Assembly (NCBI GenBank): GCA_947467145.1
Contig: CANIGJ010000019.1
Span: 1 to 64,000, forward strand
DNA: 64,000 nucleotides
Reading direction: 5' to 3'
Origin: Rhodospirillaceae bacterium
GTDB taxonomy: Bacteria > Pseudomonadota > Alphaproteobacteria > Rhodospirillales > UBA2165
The notes below the pieces were generated by a model that saw only the letters and a list, made by a program, of their open reading frames with translations, was not told the DNA's origin and made no database searches. Both the position numbers and the translations under genes were made by a program. Below are positions 1 through 9,202 of the stretch, piece after piece. The first letter of the stretch is position 1, and each line of letters begins with the position of its first letter.

Positions 1-2
1 AC

Positions 3-317
3 GCAGAGGCGCCGAGCGGCACAACTGAACAATGCAGCGAAAGTAGCCCGAATGGGCGGATGCTGACCACGCTGGAGTGGGCGGAAAAAGTAGCGTTCAA
101 ATCAGGCGCCAACCTAGCGGTTAAATATTTTGAGGGCGTTGCGCACGGCGCATTTCTTGGCCCGCTGACTGTTCAAACAGAACAACAATTCGCTACAAAG
201 GTTGGAAGAATTGGCAGCGCTGAAATGGGCTGGAGTGATGGAGCTACGGTAGAAGGACGCCAGCTGCTCCTAACTCAAGCGCTTCAGTTCTTTACTGAAA
301 ATACTAGCCCGAGGTGA
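3..317 (+). CDS. Partial alpha/beta hydrolase (dienelactone hydrolase-like), C-terminal part
   Basis: The reading frame is already open at the left window edge and ends with TGA at 315-317, so only about the last 104 residues are visible. A GVAHGAF motif fits the catalytic-histidine loop of dienelactone hydrolase-type enzymes, and the end (QALQFFTEN) fits their last helix. An ATG at 60 exists but has no clear ribosome binding site and would remove the core of the fold, so I read this as the end of a longer gene. Its A+T-richer codon use differs from the genes beyond 3267. The stop overlaps an inverted transposase remnant by 14 bases. Family assignment is tentative because nucleophile and acid lie outside the window. 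Confidence 0.45.
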   Translation, partial: AEAPSGTTEQCSESSPNGRMLTTLEWAEKVAFKSGANLAVKYFEGVAHGAFLGPLTVQTEQQFATKVGRIGSAEMGWSDGATVEGRQLLLTQALQFFTENTSPR

Positions 318-495
318 TCTGGCCTGTCCGTCGGTAAATTGGTGGCAAGCCCAGCAGGATGCGGATCTTGTCTTCGGCGCAATAGTGCTTGCGCGTGGCG
401 CGGCCGATGTTGTTCACGATCCGCTCAGCTTGGGCTTTAGCAGCAAAGAGGTTTTGCAAAACCCTCCGTTGTTCAATATAGCTGATCTGTCTCAT
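304..495 (-). pseudogene. IS3-family transposase OrfA remnant
   Basis: A 63-codon frame whose middle (AERIVNNIGRATRKHY followed by AEDKIRILL) matches the typical start of IS3/IS2-type OrfA proteins, where a basic ATRK(R)YSAEEKIRIVL segment precedes the helix-turn-helix. Similarity stops right after KIRILL and the tail is unrelated; no HTH, OrfB or DDE domain follows and no terminal inverted repeats could be recognised. This is a decayed fragment, consistent with past insertion-sequence activity in the accessory stretch at the left end. Confidence 0.5.
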
Positions 496-698
496 AGGCG
501 CTGACGGGAAACACTGGTACCACGCCTGCTTGTTTCAATTCATGCGGCCATTCAAGGTCGATAAATCGATGCCCCAGTGTTAAAGTGAATATGTCTTCCA
601 AGCGGCGATACTTGGCCTCATGCGGGTGAAATGCCTATCCGTTAGAGCGTCTCCTATGAACATCATCATAGACAGCTAGGCCAAAGGAAAAAAACCAC

Positions 699-1859
699 AT
701 GCGGTACTTGGTGGCCTTAAGTTTTTTGCTGACCTTTAGTCACCAAGCGTCGGCGCAAGACGTGCAGCCTGCTCCGCCTGAGCAACTGTCGCTCGACATT
801 CGTGAGGCTATCGCGCGGGTGCCCGTGACGGTTAAATATGGGTCCAACTACGAAATCACCGGGGACGTGCTGGTCACAACGTTTCGCCCCCAAGGCCCAG
901 GGCCGTTTCCGCTGGTGGTGATGAACCATGGCCGTAATTCAGCCACCCGAGCCCAAGACCCACGGCCGCGTTCCGAGCCCATCGCCCGATTTTTTATTCG
1001 AAAGGGCTTTGCGGTTGCAGTGCCGCAGCGGTTGGGCTACGGCGCATCAGCCAGCTTGGGTGACCCTGAAGATCACACGAGCTGTGAGAGTCCGCGTTAC
1101 CAACAAGCCGGCGACGCAGCCGCTGTTCAGGTGTTGGCTGTCGTGGGACATATGCGCAAGGAGGCAGACATTGACCCCAGTCGCCTTGTCATAATGGGCC
1201 AATCGTTCGGTGGCTTTACAACGGTTGCGGCCGCAGCAACCAAACCCGATGGGCTTGTCGCAGCAATCAACATTGCTGGCGGAAGTGGTGGCAACTCAGT
1301 AACCCGTCCTGGTGAACCTTGTAACTCATACCGGCTGGGGCTCACATTTGCGGCGTGGGGGAAAACGGCAACTGCACCGATGCTATGGATGTACTCTGAG
1401 AATGACCGATACTTCAATCCCAGGAATGCGCGCGCCTGGTTTGACGCCTTCACCAAGGCTGGTGCAAAGGCAGAATTCAAACTGATGCCGCCGTTTGGTG
1501 ACGATGGGCACGCCCTGCTGATGAGCGCCAACGACTTGTGGCAACCAGTGGTTGACGAATTTCTTGCTCGTCACGATTTCACGACTCCTGGCGCAATGGT
1601 CAAGCCTGCCGTCACCGGTCTAGGCAAAGCGCTAGATGCAGCCGCTGTACCGTTGATATCTGCCAAACAACGCGACGAAACCTACCAAAAATACCTTGCC
1701 GCTAAATCGCCCAAGGCTGCTGCCCTCGGTTCGGGTGGCCGCCTCGGCTACGCATCGGGTGATGACGCAATGTCAAATGCGTTGGGCATTTGCCAGCGAC
1801 GTACTGGGTTGCCATGCAAGCTATATGCCGTGGACAACGATGTGGTGTGGGTGCCCTGA
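699..1859 (+). CDS. Secreted alpha/beta hydrolase (dienelactone hydrolase-like) with Cys-containing C-terminal extension
   Basis: A 386-residue protein with a Sec signal peptide (residues 1-19, cleavage after ASA). It has an alpha/beta-hydrolase core: oxyanion-side NHG at 76-78, nucleophile elbow GQSFG at 167-171 (Ser169), likely acid Asp236 in the SENDRYF strand, and His271 in DDGHALL. Residues about 300-386 form an extension ending in an NALGICQ...CKLYAVDNDVVW block seen after some periplasmic hydrolases; its two Cys could form a disulfide. The start is supported by AAGGA about ten bases upstream. Substrate unknown; probably a periplasmic esterase or peptidase-like hydrolase. It stands alone, with lower GC than the genes right of the tRNA, suggesting acquisition. 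Confidence 0.75.
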   Translation: MRYLVALSFLLTFSHQASAQDVQPAPPEQLSLDIREAIARVPVTVKYGSNYEITGDVLVTTFRPQGPGPFPLVVMNHGRNSATRAQDPRPRSEPIARFFIRKGFAVAVPQRLGYGASASLGDPEDHTSCESPRYQQAGDAAAVQVLAVVGHMRKEADIDPSRLVIMGQSFGGFTTVAAAATKPDGLVAAINIAGGSGGNSVTRPGEPCNSYRLGLTFAAWGKTATAPMLWMYSENDRYFNPRNARAWFDAFTKAGAKAEFKLMPPFGDDGHALLMSANDLWQPVVDEFLARHDFTTPGAMVKPAVTGLGKALDAAAVPLISAKQRDETYQKYLAAKSPKAAALGSGGRLGYASGDDAMSNALGICQRRTGLPCKLYAVDNDVVWVP

Positions 1860-1909
1860 TGTAATCGCCGGGCCGAAGTCATCGAGGGCAAGCCCGTCGA
1901 TGCGACGAA

Positions 1910-2688
1910 TTAAACGTCTTTGCCGTGACAATGCTTATATTTCTGATCGGATCCGCACGGGCATGCTTCGTTTCGCCGGATTGATCGAGACAGATCCACC
2001 GCGTTTCCAAGGCACGAATAGCCCTCGCGAATTTTCCGCCGTTCCTCGGCCGTCATGGATGGGGAAAAAATCGGCAGCTCTCTGACCGCGGGATCGTTAC
2101 CATAAGCCAGGACGCCGAGCCCGTAGCCATGGAGAAATTCGAAGCTGGGAAATTGGGCGCTGATTTCTTCCCACAATTTCCAGACGCCGAAATCGCGTTC
2201 GTGTACTTGCGTATCGTGGAACAGAACGATCGCGCGCGAAGACAGCTTCCGCGTCCAGGTTTCGTAGTCGTGCTTCACATCGTCATAAAAATGACGCCCG
2301 TCGATATGAAGAAGATCAATCGATCCATCCTCAAATTGATTCAACGCTTCGTCGAAGGTTGTTTTGAGGAGGCGTGAAAAAGTTCCGTATCGCGGGTCGT
2401 GATGGTTTTTAAAGCTTCGTACACCTGATTGTCATAGAAACCGGCATGTTCGTCGCCCTGCCAGCTATCGACGGCGAAACAACGCGTCGGCAATCCAAGG
2501 GCGCTGATTTTCTGGCAAAACGCGAGATACGAAAATCCATTGTGTGTGCCCAATTCAACCAGAAGGTTCGGGCGATGATTTTCGACAATCCAAAACGCGA
2601 AGGGGCCGTGCGTCCGCCATGCCGACATTGGATTGGCTAACGGAATCTCAAAAGATGAATCGGATATGCAATGCAGACCGCTTCCCAC
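1910..2688 (-). pseudogene. Class I SAM-dependent methyltransferase with C-terminal SEC-C motif, broken by a 1-base frameshift
   Basis: Two overlapping minus-strand frames (2341-2688 and 1910-2344) join into one protein if one base is restored. The first begins at a GTG preceded by GAGGGGAGGA and contains LLVELGTHNGFSYL, a SAM-binding glycine motif. The second contains DLLHIDGRHFYDDV and ends in a SEC-C metal-binding motif (CPCG...HCHG). Reading through the T5 run at 2406-2410 (A5 on the coding strand) with one extra A gives ALKNHHDPRYGTFSRLLKTT, which joins both halves without a gap. The type resembles Methyltransf_24 proteins of glycan or secondary-metabolite loci. It is either a real pseudogene or a homopolymer sequencing error. 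Confidence 0.75.
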
Positions 2689-3019
2689 CGTCTATCCTCC
2701 CCTCCTCTCATCAGACCCGATGAAAGCATTTTCCTTCAAATCGGCAAAGAGATAATGCTGTTTGGGGGCAGTCGTCCCGTTGATCGGCCCCCATTGGGTG
2801 CCGCAAATCGCCGAGGGTGCTGTACATGGCGATGAACCGGACGCGCCGCAGCCTGCGAGCCAAGGAGATTTTGGCCTGCCTGAGGCGGGGTGGGGGCGGA
2901 GTGTAAAAGGCGATGCCCGCGAGTTCGCGCCGCGTGGGTGCACAGTGGGTGCACAGAATTCTCAAAATGACGCCAGAAGTAATGCCTCATTCATAAAGCA
3001 TTGATTTTATTTGATAATT
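2689..3019. other. Gene-poor spacer between the accessory stretch and tRNA-Leu
   Basis: About 330 bases with several overlapping short frames on both strands, none with a recognisable domain, good start signal or coherent codon use. It includes a short direct repeat (GTGGGTGCACA, twice, about 2935-2957). It lies directly downstream of the 3' end of the tRNA-Leu gene, where tyrosine-recombinase elements often insert, but no integrase or clear tRNA-end duplication could be seen. Confidence 0.4.
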
Positions 3020-3106
3020 TGGTGGGGGAAGTCGGACTCGAACCGACACTATGTTGCCATAACCAGATTTTGAGTCTGGCGCGTCTACCAGTTCCGCCAT
3101 ACCCCC
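3020..3106 (-). tRNA. tRNA-Leu (anticodon CAA)
   Basis: Read on the minus strand, the gene begins GGGGGTATGGCGG and ends in an encoded CCA (3020-3022). The anticodon stem CCAGA/TCTGG encloses CTCAAAA, giving anticodon CAA (codon UUG). A long variable arm and the TTCGAGT T-loop confirm a class II leucine tRNA. One U-U mismatch is seen at pair 6-67 of the acceptor stem. The 3' end faces the low-GC accessory stretch. Confidence 0.95.
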
Positions 3107-3266
3107 GGAAGACGCGGACCATATCTCGCAGACCCGAGGGGGACAAGGGGCTTTCGGGACCGCTTTTGGGGTCTTTCTCACGGCGTCGGGTGGCCGAAAA
3201 TGGTCATGATTGCCTTGTTTGTCAGCCTTGTTTGCCTGTGTGGCGCGAAGGCGTTAAGAACCGATC

Positions 3267-3848
3267 ATGCTGCGCCGGATGTACGATTGGACCATGGCCC
3301 AGGCCGCCCGCCCGAATGCGCTGCGCGTGCTCGGCGTCGTCTCCTTTGCCGAAAGCTCGTTTTTCCCGATCCCGCCCGATGCGATGATCCTGCCGATGGT
3401 TCTGGCCCGGCCCGATCACGCCTGGCGCATCGCACTCGTCGCCACGGTCACCTCGGTGCTGGGCGGCATCGCCGGCTACGCCATCGGTTATTACCTGTTC
3501 GAGACCATCGGGCTGTGGGTGATCAATCTTTACGGCTACGCCGATAAGTTCGAGGCGTTCCGCCATGCCTATGCCGAATGGGGCCTGCTGATCATCCTGG
3601 TTAAAGGCCTGACACCGATTCCCTACAAGATCGTCACCATCGCCAGCGGTGCGGCGGCATTCGATTTCTGGATCTTCGTGGCGGCCTCGATCGCGACGCG
3701 CGGCGTGCGGTTCGTCGTGGTGGCGGCGCTGCTCAAATATTTCGGCCCGCCCATCCGTACCTTCATCGAGCGGCGCTTAACGCTCGTCACGACGATCTTC
3801 GTTGTCTTCGTGGTGGGCGGCTTCGTCGCCGTCAAATATCTGATCTAA
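3267..3848 (+). CDS. YqaA/DedA-like (VTT-domain) inner-membrane protein
   Basis: A 193-residue polytopic membrane protein. An early FAESSFFPIPPD motif, a GGIAGYAIGYYL helix and GLTPIPYKIVTIASG are hallmarks of the SNARE-associated/VTT (DedA) superfamily, YqaA branch; members of the wider family are implicated in lipid scrambling and membrane homeostasis, but this branch has no assigned substrate. The gene lies 3 bases before dsbB and 6 bases separate dsbB from coq7, so the three are probably cotranscribed. The start was chosen for the basic N-terminus MLRRMYDWTM. Confidence 0.85.
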   Translation: MLRRMYDWTMAQAARPNALRVLGVVSFAESSFFPIPPDAMILPMVLARPDHAWRIALVATVTSVLGGIAGYAIGYYLFETIGLWVINLYGYADKFEAFRHAYAEWGLLIILVKGLTPIPYKIVTIASGAAAFDFWIFVAASIATRGVRFVVVAALLKYFGPPIRTFIERRLTLVTTIFVVFVVGGFVAVKYLI

Positions 3849-3851
3849 GGC

Positions 3852-4349
3852 ATGGTTGCGATGACCCCATCGCGTCTCTTCGTGCGTCTGTTTTTCTGGA
3901 TCATGCTGGCCGCGAGCGCCGGTGCGCTGGCCACTGCGCTGATCGCGCAATATGCCTTCGGTTTCGAGCCCTGCATGTTGTGCCAGTATCAGCGTATTCC
4001 CTATTGGACGGTCGCGGGCCTTGCGCTGATTGAACTCAGCGTGCCCGGTGTCGATCGCAAAGGTGTCGCCGGGCTGATCGCGTTCGTCTTCGCCTGCGGA
4101 TCAGTCCTGGCCCTCTATCATGTCGGCGTCGAGCAGCATTGGTGGCAGGCCGGGGCCTGCTCCGCGCAAGGGGCAGTATCGCTCAATTTCAACGATTTCA
4201 GCACGACGGCCGTGAAGCCCATCCTGAAATCGTGCGACAGCATCGATTGGACGTTGTTCGGCCTCTCCATGGCCACGTACAATGTCGCGGTGTCGGCGTT
4301 CCTGGCATTGGCGGCGGCTTTCGCCGCGCGGAAAATGACGCGAGACTAG
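3852..4349 (+). CDS. dsbB: Disulfide bond formation protein B (DsbB family)
   Basis: A 165-residue protein with four hydrophobic helices. The first periplasmic cysteine pair is CMLC (in FEPCMLCQYQRIPYW) after helix 1; a second pair (GACSAQG and LKSCDSI) lies in the long loop before the last helix, as in DsbB. DsbB reoxidises DsbA by passing electrons to quinone; the neighbouring coq7 belongs to ubiquinone synthesis, a fitting context. No dsbA is visible in the window. ATG at 3852 leaves a 3-base gap from the upstream DedA-like gene. Confidence 0.9.
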   Translation: MVAMTPSRLFVRLFFWIMLAASAGALATALIAQYAFGFEPCMLCQYQRIPYWTVAGLALIELSVPGVDRKGVAGLIAFVFACGSVLALYHVGVEQHWWQAGACSAQGAVSLNFNDFSTTAVKPILKSCDSIDWTLFGLSMATYNVAVSAFLALAAAFAARKMTRD

Positions 4350-4354
4350 CTAGC

Positions 4355-4912
4355 ATGAACGCACGCCCCCGCCGTTTTGGACGTTTGCCCGGCGATCCTT
4401 CGAAAGAAGAGATGATCGCGCGCATGATCCGCGTCGATCAGGCGGGTGAATACGGCGCCAAGCGCATCTATGAAGGTCAGCTCGCCGTGCTCGGCAAGCG
4501 TCCCGATGCCGATGCGATCCGCGAGATGGCGAAAACGGAAGATGTGCATCTTGCCGAATTCGACAAGATGCTGGTGGCGCGGCGCGTGCGCCCCACACTC
4601 CTGCATCCGATCTGGCATGTCGCGGGCTTCGCTCTCGGTGCCGGCACGGCGCTCTTGGGGCGCAACGCCGCGATGGCTTGCACGGCGGCGGTCGAAGAAG
4701 TGATCGAAAAACATTATGCCGAACAGGCGGCGCTGCTCGCCGACGAAGATCCGGAGCTTAAATCGCGGATCGAACAATTCCGGGAGGAAGAAATCGAACA
4801 TCGCGAAACGGCCATCGCCGAGGGGGCGCAACAAGCACCCGCCTATCCGGTGCTGACGGCGGCGGTGAAGGTGGGAACCCGCCTCGCCATCTGGCTCTCC
4901 GAGCGGGTCTGA
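4355..4912 (+). CDS. coq7: 2-polyprenyl-3-methyl-6-methoxy-1,4-benzoquinone monooxygenase (Coq7)
   Basis: A 185-residue di-iron monooxygenase that carries out the penultimate hydroxylation of ubiquinone biosynthesis. The start ATG at 4355 gives the canonical N-terminus running into RMIRVDQAGEYGA. Di-iron ligands are visible in two carboxylate/histidine sets: Glu32, Glu62 and His65 (TEDVHL), a Glu around 114-117 (AVEEVIE), Glu146 and His149 (EEEIEH). The frame is open further upstream, but that part overlaps dsbB in another frame and is not conserved. It probably shares a transcript with dsbB and the DedA-like gene. Confidence 0.95.
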   Translation: MNARPRRFGRLPGDPSKEEMIARMIRVDQAGEYGAKRIYEGQLAVLGKRPDADAIREMAKTEDVHLAEFDKMLVARRVRPTLLHPIWHVAGFALGAGTALLGRNAAMACTAAVEEVIEKHYAEQAALLADEDPELKSRIEQFREEEIEHRETAIAEGAQQAPAYPVLTAAVKVGTRLAIWLSERV

Positions 4913-4923
4913 GCGCGCCCGCG

Positions 4924-5793
4924 ATGCTCGCCCTTTCGGCACCGGCGCGCGCCGCGCTGTGGATGGTCGGCACGACCTTGTCGTTCACCTTCATGGCGCT
5001 GGGCGGGCGTGAACTCTCCGACACCATGACGGCGTTCGAGGTGTCGTTCTTTCGCGCCTTTGGCGGCTTCCTGATCGTCACCTTGCTGCTGTGGCGCACC
5101 GGGTTCGCCACGTTGCGCACGCAACGCATCGGGCTGCATCTGGCGCGCAACGTGTTCCATTTCGGCGGCCAGACCTTGTGGTTCTGGAGCTTGGGGCTGT
5201 TGCCGCTCGCCACCGTTTTCGCGCTCGAATTCACTATTCCGTTCTGGACCGCGGCGATGGCGGCCTTGTTCCTGGGCGAACGCATGAACCGCGGTCGCGT
5301 CACTGCGATCGCGCTGGGCTTCGTCGGTATCCTCGTGATCTTGCAGCCGGGGGCGGACGTCTTCCAGCAGGCCGCCTTGATCGTGCTGGTGGCGGCGATC
5401 GGTTTTTCGGTCTCCAACGTCTGCTCGAAGCCGCTGTCTGCGACCGAGTCCACGCTCGCCATCATCTTCTATATGAATCTGATGCAGATGCCGCTCGGCC
5501 TGTTCGCCGCGTCCTTCAATTGGGTCTGGCCGGAATGGGCGGATCTGCCCTGGCTCGTCATGGTGGGCGTGGCCGGCATGGGCGCACATTTTTGCATGAC
5601 GCGCGCGTTCCGTCTGGCGGATGCGACCTTCGTCATGCCGATCGATTATCTGCGCCTGCCGCTCGCGGTCGGCATCGGCTATTTCGCCTATGGCGAAACA
5701 GTCGGATGGGCGCTCTTGTTCGGTGCCGCGATCATCCTGGCCGGCAATATCTATGCGCTGCGTTACGAGGCGCGCTTGAAGAAAGCCCCGTAA
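4924..5793 (+). CDS. EamA/DMT-superfamily transporter
   Basis: A 289-residue protein with about ten transmembrane segments in two EamA repeats. The first contains FFRAFGGFLIVTLLLW and FTIPFWTAAMAALFLGER, the second RLPLAVGIGYFAYGE before a last helix, both typical of drug/metabolite exporters of the RhaT/EamA type. The substrate cannot be read from sequence. It starts 11 bases after coq7 and ends at a bidirectional terminator, so it may be the last gene of the dsbB-coq7 transcript. Confidence 0.85.
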   Translation: MLALSAPARAALWMVGTTLSFTFMALGGRELSDTMTAFEVSFFRAFGGFLIVTLLLWRTGFATLRTQRIGLHLARNVFHFGGQTLWFWSLGLLPLATVFALEFTIPFWTAAMAALFLGERMNRGRVTAIALGFVGILVILQPGADVFQQAALIVLVAAIGFSVSNVCSKPLSATESTLAIIFYMNLMQMPLGLFAASFNWVWPEWADLPWLVMVGVAGMGAHFCMTRAFRLADATFVMPIDYLRLPLAVGIGYFAYGETVGWALLFGAAIILAGNIYALRYEARLKKAP

Positions 5794-5801
5794 AAAGCAA
5801 A

Positions 5802-5823
5802 AGGGCGGTCCGAAGACCGCCCT
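5802..5823. terminator. Bidirectional intrinsic terminator
   Basis: Perfect 9-bp stem AGGGCGGTC/GACCGCCCT with a CGAA loop between two convergent genes. On the minus strand it is followed by a T-rich tract (TTTTGCTTTTT), so it should end the peroxiredoxin transcript efficiently; on the plus strand the tail is weaker. Confidence 0.8.
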
Positions 5824-5847
5824 TCGCATTTTGGGATGTCGTCCGGC

Positions 5848-6339
5848 TTAGAGCTGGGCGAGCATCGCCTCGGCGCTCGAAACTTCGAATGCGCCCGGCT
5901 TTTCCACATTGATCTTCTTCACCACGCCGTCGTCGATCAGCATGGAGAAACGCTGGCTGCGCACGCCGAGGCCCGGGCCCGAGGCGTCAAAGTCGAGGCC
6001 GAGCGCCTTGGCGAATTCGCCGTTGCCGTCGGCCAGCAGCTGGACCGTGTCGCCGACATTCTGGGCTTTGCCCCAGGCGTCCATGACGAAGGCGTCATTG
6101 ACGGCCATGCAGACGACCTGATCGACGCCTTTGCTTTTCAGTGCGCCGTGGTTCTGCACGAAGCCCGGCAGATGCTTGGCCGAGCAGGTCGGCGTGAAAG
6201 CGCCCGGGACCGAGAACAGCACGGTCTTCTTGCCTTTGAAAAGATCGTCGGTCTTGATCTGCGCGATGCCGTTTTCGTCCTTGCGACGGAGCGTCGCCGA
6301 CGGAATTTTGTCTCCAACATTGATAGCCATGATCGCCAT
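5848..6339 (-). CDS. Peroxiredoxin (Prx5/hybrid-type)
   Basis: A 163-residue thiol peroxidase of the Prx5 type. The peroxidatic cysteine lies in PGAFTPTCSAKHLPGF; the family's conserved arginine is in GVRSQRFSML. It reduces hydrogen or organic peroxides using glutathione, glutaredoxin or thioredoxin. Two ATGs are possible: 6339 lies only two bases after GGAGG, whereas 6330 has an 11-base spacing; family members usually start like the second (MAINVGDKIP), so the true start may be 6330. Monocistronic, ending at the hairpin at 5802-5823. Confidence 0.9.
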   Translation of the reverse strand: MAIMAINVGDKIPSATLRRKDENGIAQIKTDDLFKGKKTVLFSVPGAFTPTCSAKHLPGFVQNHGALKSKGVDQVVCMAVNDAFVMDAWGKAQNVGDTVQLLADGNGEFAKALGLDFDASGPGLGVRSQRFSMLIDDGVVKKINVEKPGAFEVSSAEAMLAQL

Positions 6340-6427
6340 TTCCTCCGTTGGTGCGTTAAATCTGCACGGGATGATCGGTTATACGCGGCCCAAAGGACTA
6401 AGCAAAGGGGGCCTAAGCAATTCCGGC

Positions 6428-8503
6428 CTAGGGGGCCTTCGTCGCGGCTAGGCTGCCGCCCGAGGCGCGTTTAAGCGCGGCCGTGACCTCGGCTGTGCTG
6501 AGCAGTTCGCTGAGCGCGATCCCCTCGGGCGCGGCCGGCCCATAAATCGCGTTGAACGGGATGGCGTAGCGCCCAAAGCTTTGCAGATAGGCCGCGATGG
6601 TCGGATCGGGGCGCGTCCAATCGCCGCGCATGGCGACGATGGTCTTGCCGTCGAGCAGCGCTTTCACCGGTGCGCGGTCGAGCACGACCGTTTTGTTGAC
6701 CTGACAGGTGATGCACCAATCGGCCGTGATATCGACAAAGACCGTTTTGCCGTCCGCCACCAGTTCGGCGATCGAGAGGGGATCGAACGGCGTCCAATAA
6801 TCCGCGCTCTTGGCCGCATGCCGTGCGTCGCGCGCGTCGTAGGTGACGGGATCGTCGGGACCGACCTGTGCCGCGACGATCGTGATCAGCCAGACCGCCG
6901 TGGCGGCGAGGCCGAGACCCAGAACCTTGCGCAGCCACACCATCCACGCGCCGGGGCGGGGTAAGGCGCCGGCGATCTGCGGTACTGCAGCCAGCAAGAG
7001 ATATGGCAGCGCCATGCCGAGGCCCATCGCGGCGAAGACCGCGATGATGTCGCGTGGTTCGCCGGCCAGCGCGAAACCGATGGCGGTGCCGAGGAACGGC
7101 GCGGAACAGGGTGTGGCCAACAGTGTGGCGAAAGCGCCGCTGGCGAAATCGCCCGCGAGAGTCGGCCCTTGCTCGGGCGTGCCGCGTCCGCCGAGCGAGC
7201 CCAGCCATTGCGGCAACGGAATCGAGAATAGCCCGATCAGGTTGGCGGCGAACAGCAAGGTGATCGCGGCAAGGGCGCCGACGAACCACGGGTTTTGGAA
7301 TTGAATCCCCCAGCCGATTTCCGCACCGGTCTGTTTGAGCGCGATGAGTGCCGCGGCGATGGCCAGGAACGACGCCAGGATGCCGGCCGCCGAGACCAAG
7401 AAGCTCGCGCGGATGCGGGGTGCGGGATGGCCGCCGCGGCTGACCACGCCCAGGATCTTGAGCGACAGCACGGGCAGCACGCAGGGCATGAGATTGAGGA
7501 TGAAACCGCCGAGTGCGGCGAGCGCCAGAATGACGATGTAGGACAGCTTGGGGCCACCCGCCGGCGCGACCGGCATCACGCCGGGCTCGACGGTTAAGCT
7601 GCGTTCCACCGAACGTGTGCCATCGACCAGGGTCAAGCGAACCCCGGCGGCATCGAGGGTCGCATCTTCTTCGATCGTGACGGGAACATTGAGCGTGGCG
7701 CGTTTGCCGGCCTCGGAGAAGCGCACTTCGGGTGCGCCGAAGAACGTAAGATCGGGCCCTTCGATGAAAATATCGGGATGCGTGAACGGCTCGGTGCTGG
7801 TGACGTGCACGCGCACCGAACCGATGCGCGCCGAGGCGTCCAGCTTGCGGAAGATGCCCGACGTTTCGATCTTGTCGATGGTCAGGCCGGCGCCGACACC
7901 ATCGCCCGGCACGCGATCGGCGAAGCTTTGGATCAAACCGGCATGTTCGGTGCTTTGATTGCCGCCGGGTGCGACGTCGAGTGACAGCTGCGCGAAATAG
8001 GGAATGCAGACTTCGTCACAGGTCAGATAATCGAGCCGCACGTGCGCCTTCAGCGGCTGTTTCGGATCGACGACCTTGGCGGTGATGGGGAAGACGACTT
8101 CCTTCGTATAACCCATGGTCTGGAAGCCGAGGACCTGGAAGCGCAGCGGCGCCGGCCAGGCAAAATCGGCGGATGCGAAATTCTCCGATTCGGCCCATTC
8201 CAGGCGCGGCGGAAAACCCGCATCGCCGGGGCGGCGCCAATAAATCTTCCAGCCGTCCTTCAGCTTGAACTGCAGGCCGAGATGCACGGTGCCGTCTTTC
8301 GCGATGCCGTTCTCGGCGGCGATCAGGCGCACCTGGGTCTGCGGGGTCGTGACCCACGCCGAGGCGTTTGCCCCCGCGTCGGCGGCCATTGCCGCGCGCG
8401 GACCCGCCAGGGCTACCGCTTGGGCGGCCACTGCCAATGCGAGAAAAAGGAAGGGTCTGATCACGGTCCGATGTCCCAAAAGGCTCACGGGAGCCTGCCG
8501 CAT
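6428..8503 (-). CDS. DsbD/ScsB-family thiol:disulfide interchange protein
   Basis: A 691-residue inner-membrane reductase carrying electrons from cytoplasmic thioredoxin to periplasmic thiols. Order: signal or anchor segment (about 1-40), a large periplasmic DsbD-like N-terminal domain (about 45-310) with a CDEVCIPYF motif, a multi-helix CcdA-like core with the cysteines in [10 protein letters not shown] and [11 protein letters not shown], then a C-terminal thioredoxin domain with CITC near residue 598 ([10 protein letters not shown]). The long periplasmic domain resembles ScsB-type variants more than E. coli DsbD. The start may be an internal GTG (VIRPFLFLA) rather than ATG 8503. It stands alone on this strand. 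Confidence 0.9.
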   Translation of the reverse strand: MRQAPVSLLGHRTVIRPFLFLALAVAAQAVALAGPRAAMAADAGANASAWVTTPQTQVRLIAAENGIAKDGTVHLGLQFKLKDGWKIYWRRPGDAGFPPRLEWAESENFASADFAWPAPLRFQVLGFQTMGYTKEVVFPITAKVVDPKQPLKAHVRLDYLTCDEVCIPYFAQLSLDVAPGGNQSTEHAGLIQSFADRVPGDGVGAGLTIDKIETSGIFRKLDASARIGSVRVHVTSTEPFTHPDIFIEGPDLTFFGAPEVRFSEAGKRATLNVPVTIEEDATLDAAGVRLTLVDGTRSVERSLTVEPGVMPVAPAGGPKLSYIVILALAALGGFILNLMPCVLPVLSLKILGVVSRGGHPAPRIRASFLVSAAGILASFLAIAAALIALKQTGAEIGWGIQFQNPWFVGALAAITLLFAANLIGLFSIPLPQWLGSLGGRGTPEQGPTLAGDFASGAFATLLATPCSAPFLGTAIGFALAGEPRDIIAVFAAMGLGMALPYLLLAAVPQIAGALPRPGAWMVWLRKVLGLGLAATAVWLITIVAAQVGPDDPVTYDARDARHAAKSADYWTPFDPLSIAELVADGKTVFVDITADWCITCQVNKTVVLDRAPVKALLDGKTIVAMRGDWTRPDPTIAAYLQSFGRYAIPFNAIYGPAAPEGIALSELLSTAEVTAALKRASGGSLAATKAP

Positions 8504-8626
8504 CCGAGAAAGGGGTTACGCGTTATATATCCCACGGGCCCCAATCTAGACTTGGCCAAAAGATCGGGGACACTTTTATCCGTGCGGCGGCTATGCGACA
8601 ATAATTTATCTAACGAGGAAGGTATC

Positions 8627-9202
8627 ATGTCTGAACGCGGCCCGGACTCTCCGTATCTTACCGGACAGCTTTTGATTGCGATGCCGGGCATGCGCGACGA
8701 ACGCTTCGCGCGTAGTGTCATCTATATGTGCGCGCATACCGACGAAGGCGCCATGGGTCTGGTGCTTAACCAGGTCATTGAGTCGCTGACCTTCAACCAG
8801 CTTTTGGGTCAGCTTGGCATCGATGAATCCAAGTCCCGCCCCGACGTGCCGGTCCATTTCGGCGGTCCGGTGGAATCTGGGCGCGGTTTCGTGCTGCACA
8901 CGGCCGATTACAAGCAGGATGCGACCCTCGAGGTCGATACCGAGATCGGGCTGACCGCCACGGTCGATATCTTGAAATCCATCGCGCGCGGCCATGGCCC
9001 GCGCCGTTCGCTGCTGGCGCTCGGTTATGCCGGCTGGGGTCCGGGGCAGCTCGATTCCGAGATCCGTCAGAACGGCTGGCTCCAGGTGCCCGCCGACGCG
9101 CAGATCATTTTCGATCGCGAACATGAATCGAAGTGGGAACGCGCGATCTCCAAGCTCGGCATCGATCCGCGCATGCTGTCCGACGAAGCGGGCCACGCCT
9201 AG
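8627..9202 (+). CDS. YqgE/AlgH (UPF0301) family protein
   Basis: A 191-residue soluble protein. Family hallmarks are [27 protein letters not shown] near the N-terminus (split here as [11 protein letters not shown] and FARSVIYMC), [17 protein letters not shown] and [10 protein letters not shown]. The ATG at 8627 has GAGGAAGG six bases upstream and is clearly the real start, although the frame is open for about 195 codons before it. Molecular function unknown; AlgH was linked to alginate regulation in Pseudomonas. The stop overlaps the convergent Cys-rich gene by 4 bases. Confidence 0.9.
   Translation: MSERGPDSPYLTGQLLIAMPGMRDERFARSVIYMCAHTDEGAMGLVLNQVIESLTFNQLLGQLGIDESKSRPDVPVHFGGPVESGRGFVLHTADYKQDATLEVDTEIGLTATVDILKSIARGHGPRRSLLALGYAGWGPGQLDSEIRQNGWLQVPADAQIIFDREHESKWERAISKLGIDPRMLSDEAGHA

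Noticed and set aside
2692..3004. Several 80-codon frames beside tRNA-Leu that might be an integrase remnant
   Set aside because: No tyrosine-recombinase motif (R...HxxR...Y) could be found in any frame, so I left the stretch unannotated.
4843..5829. A 328-codon minus-strand frame opposite the EamA transporter
   Set aside because: Highly charged, repetitive shadow of a membrane-protein gene; no start signal.
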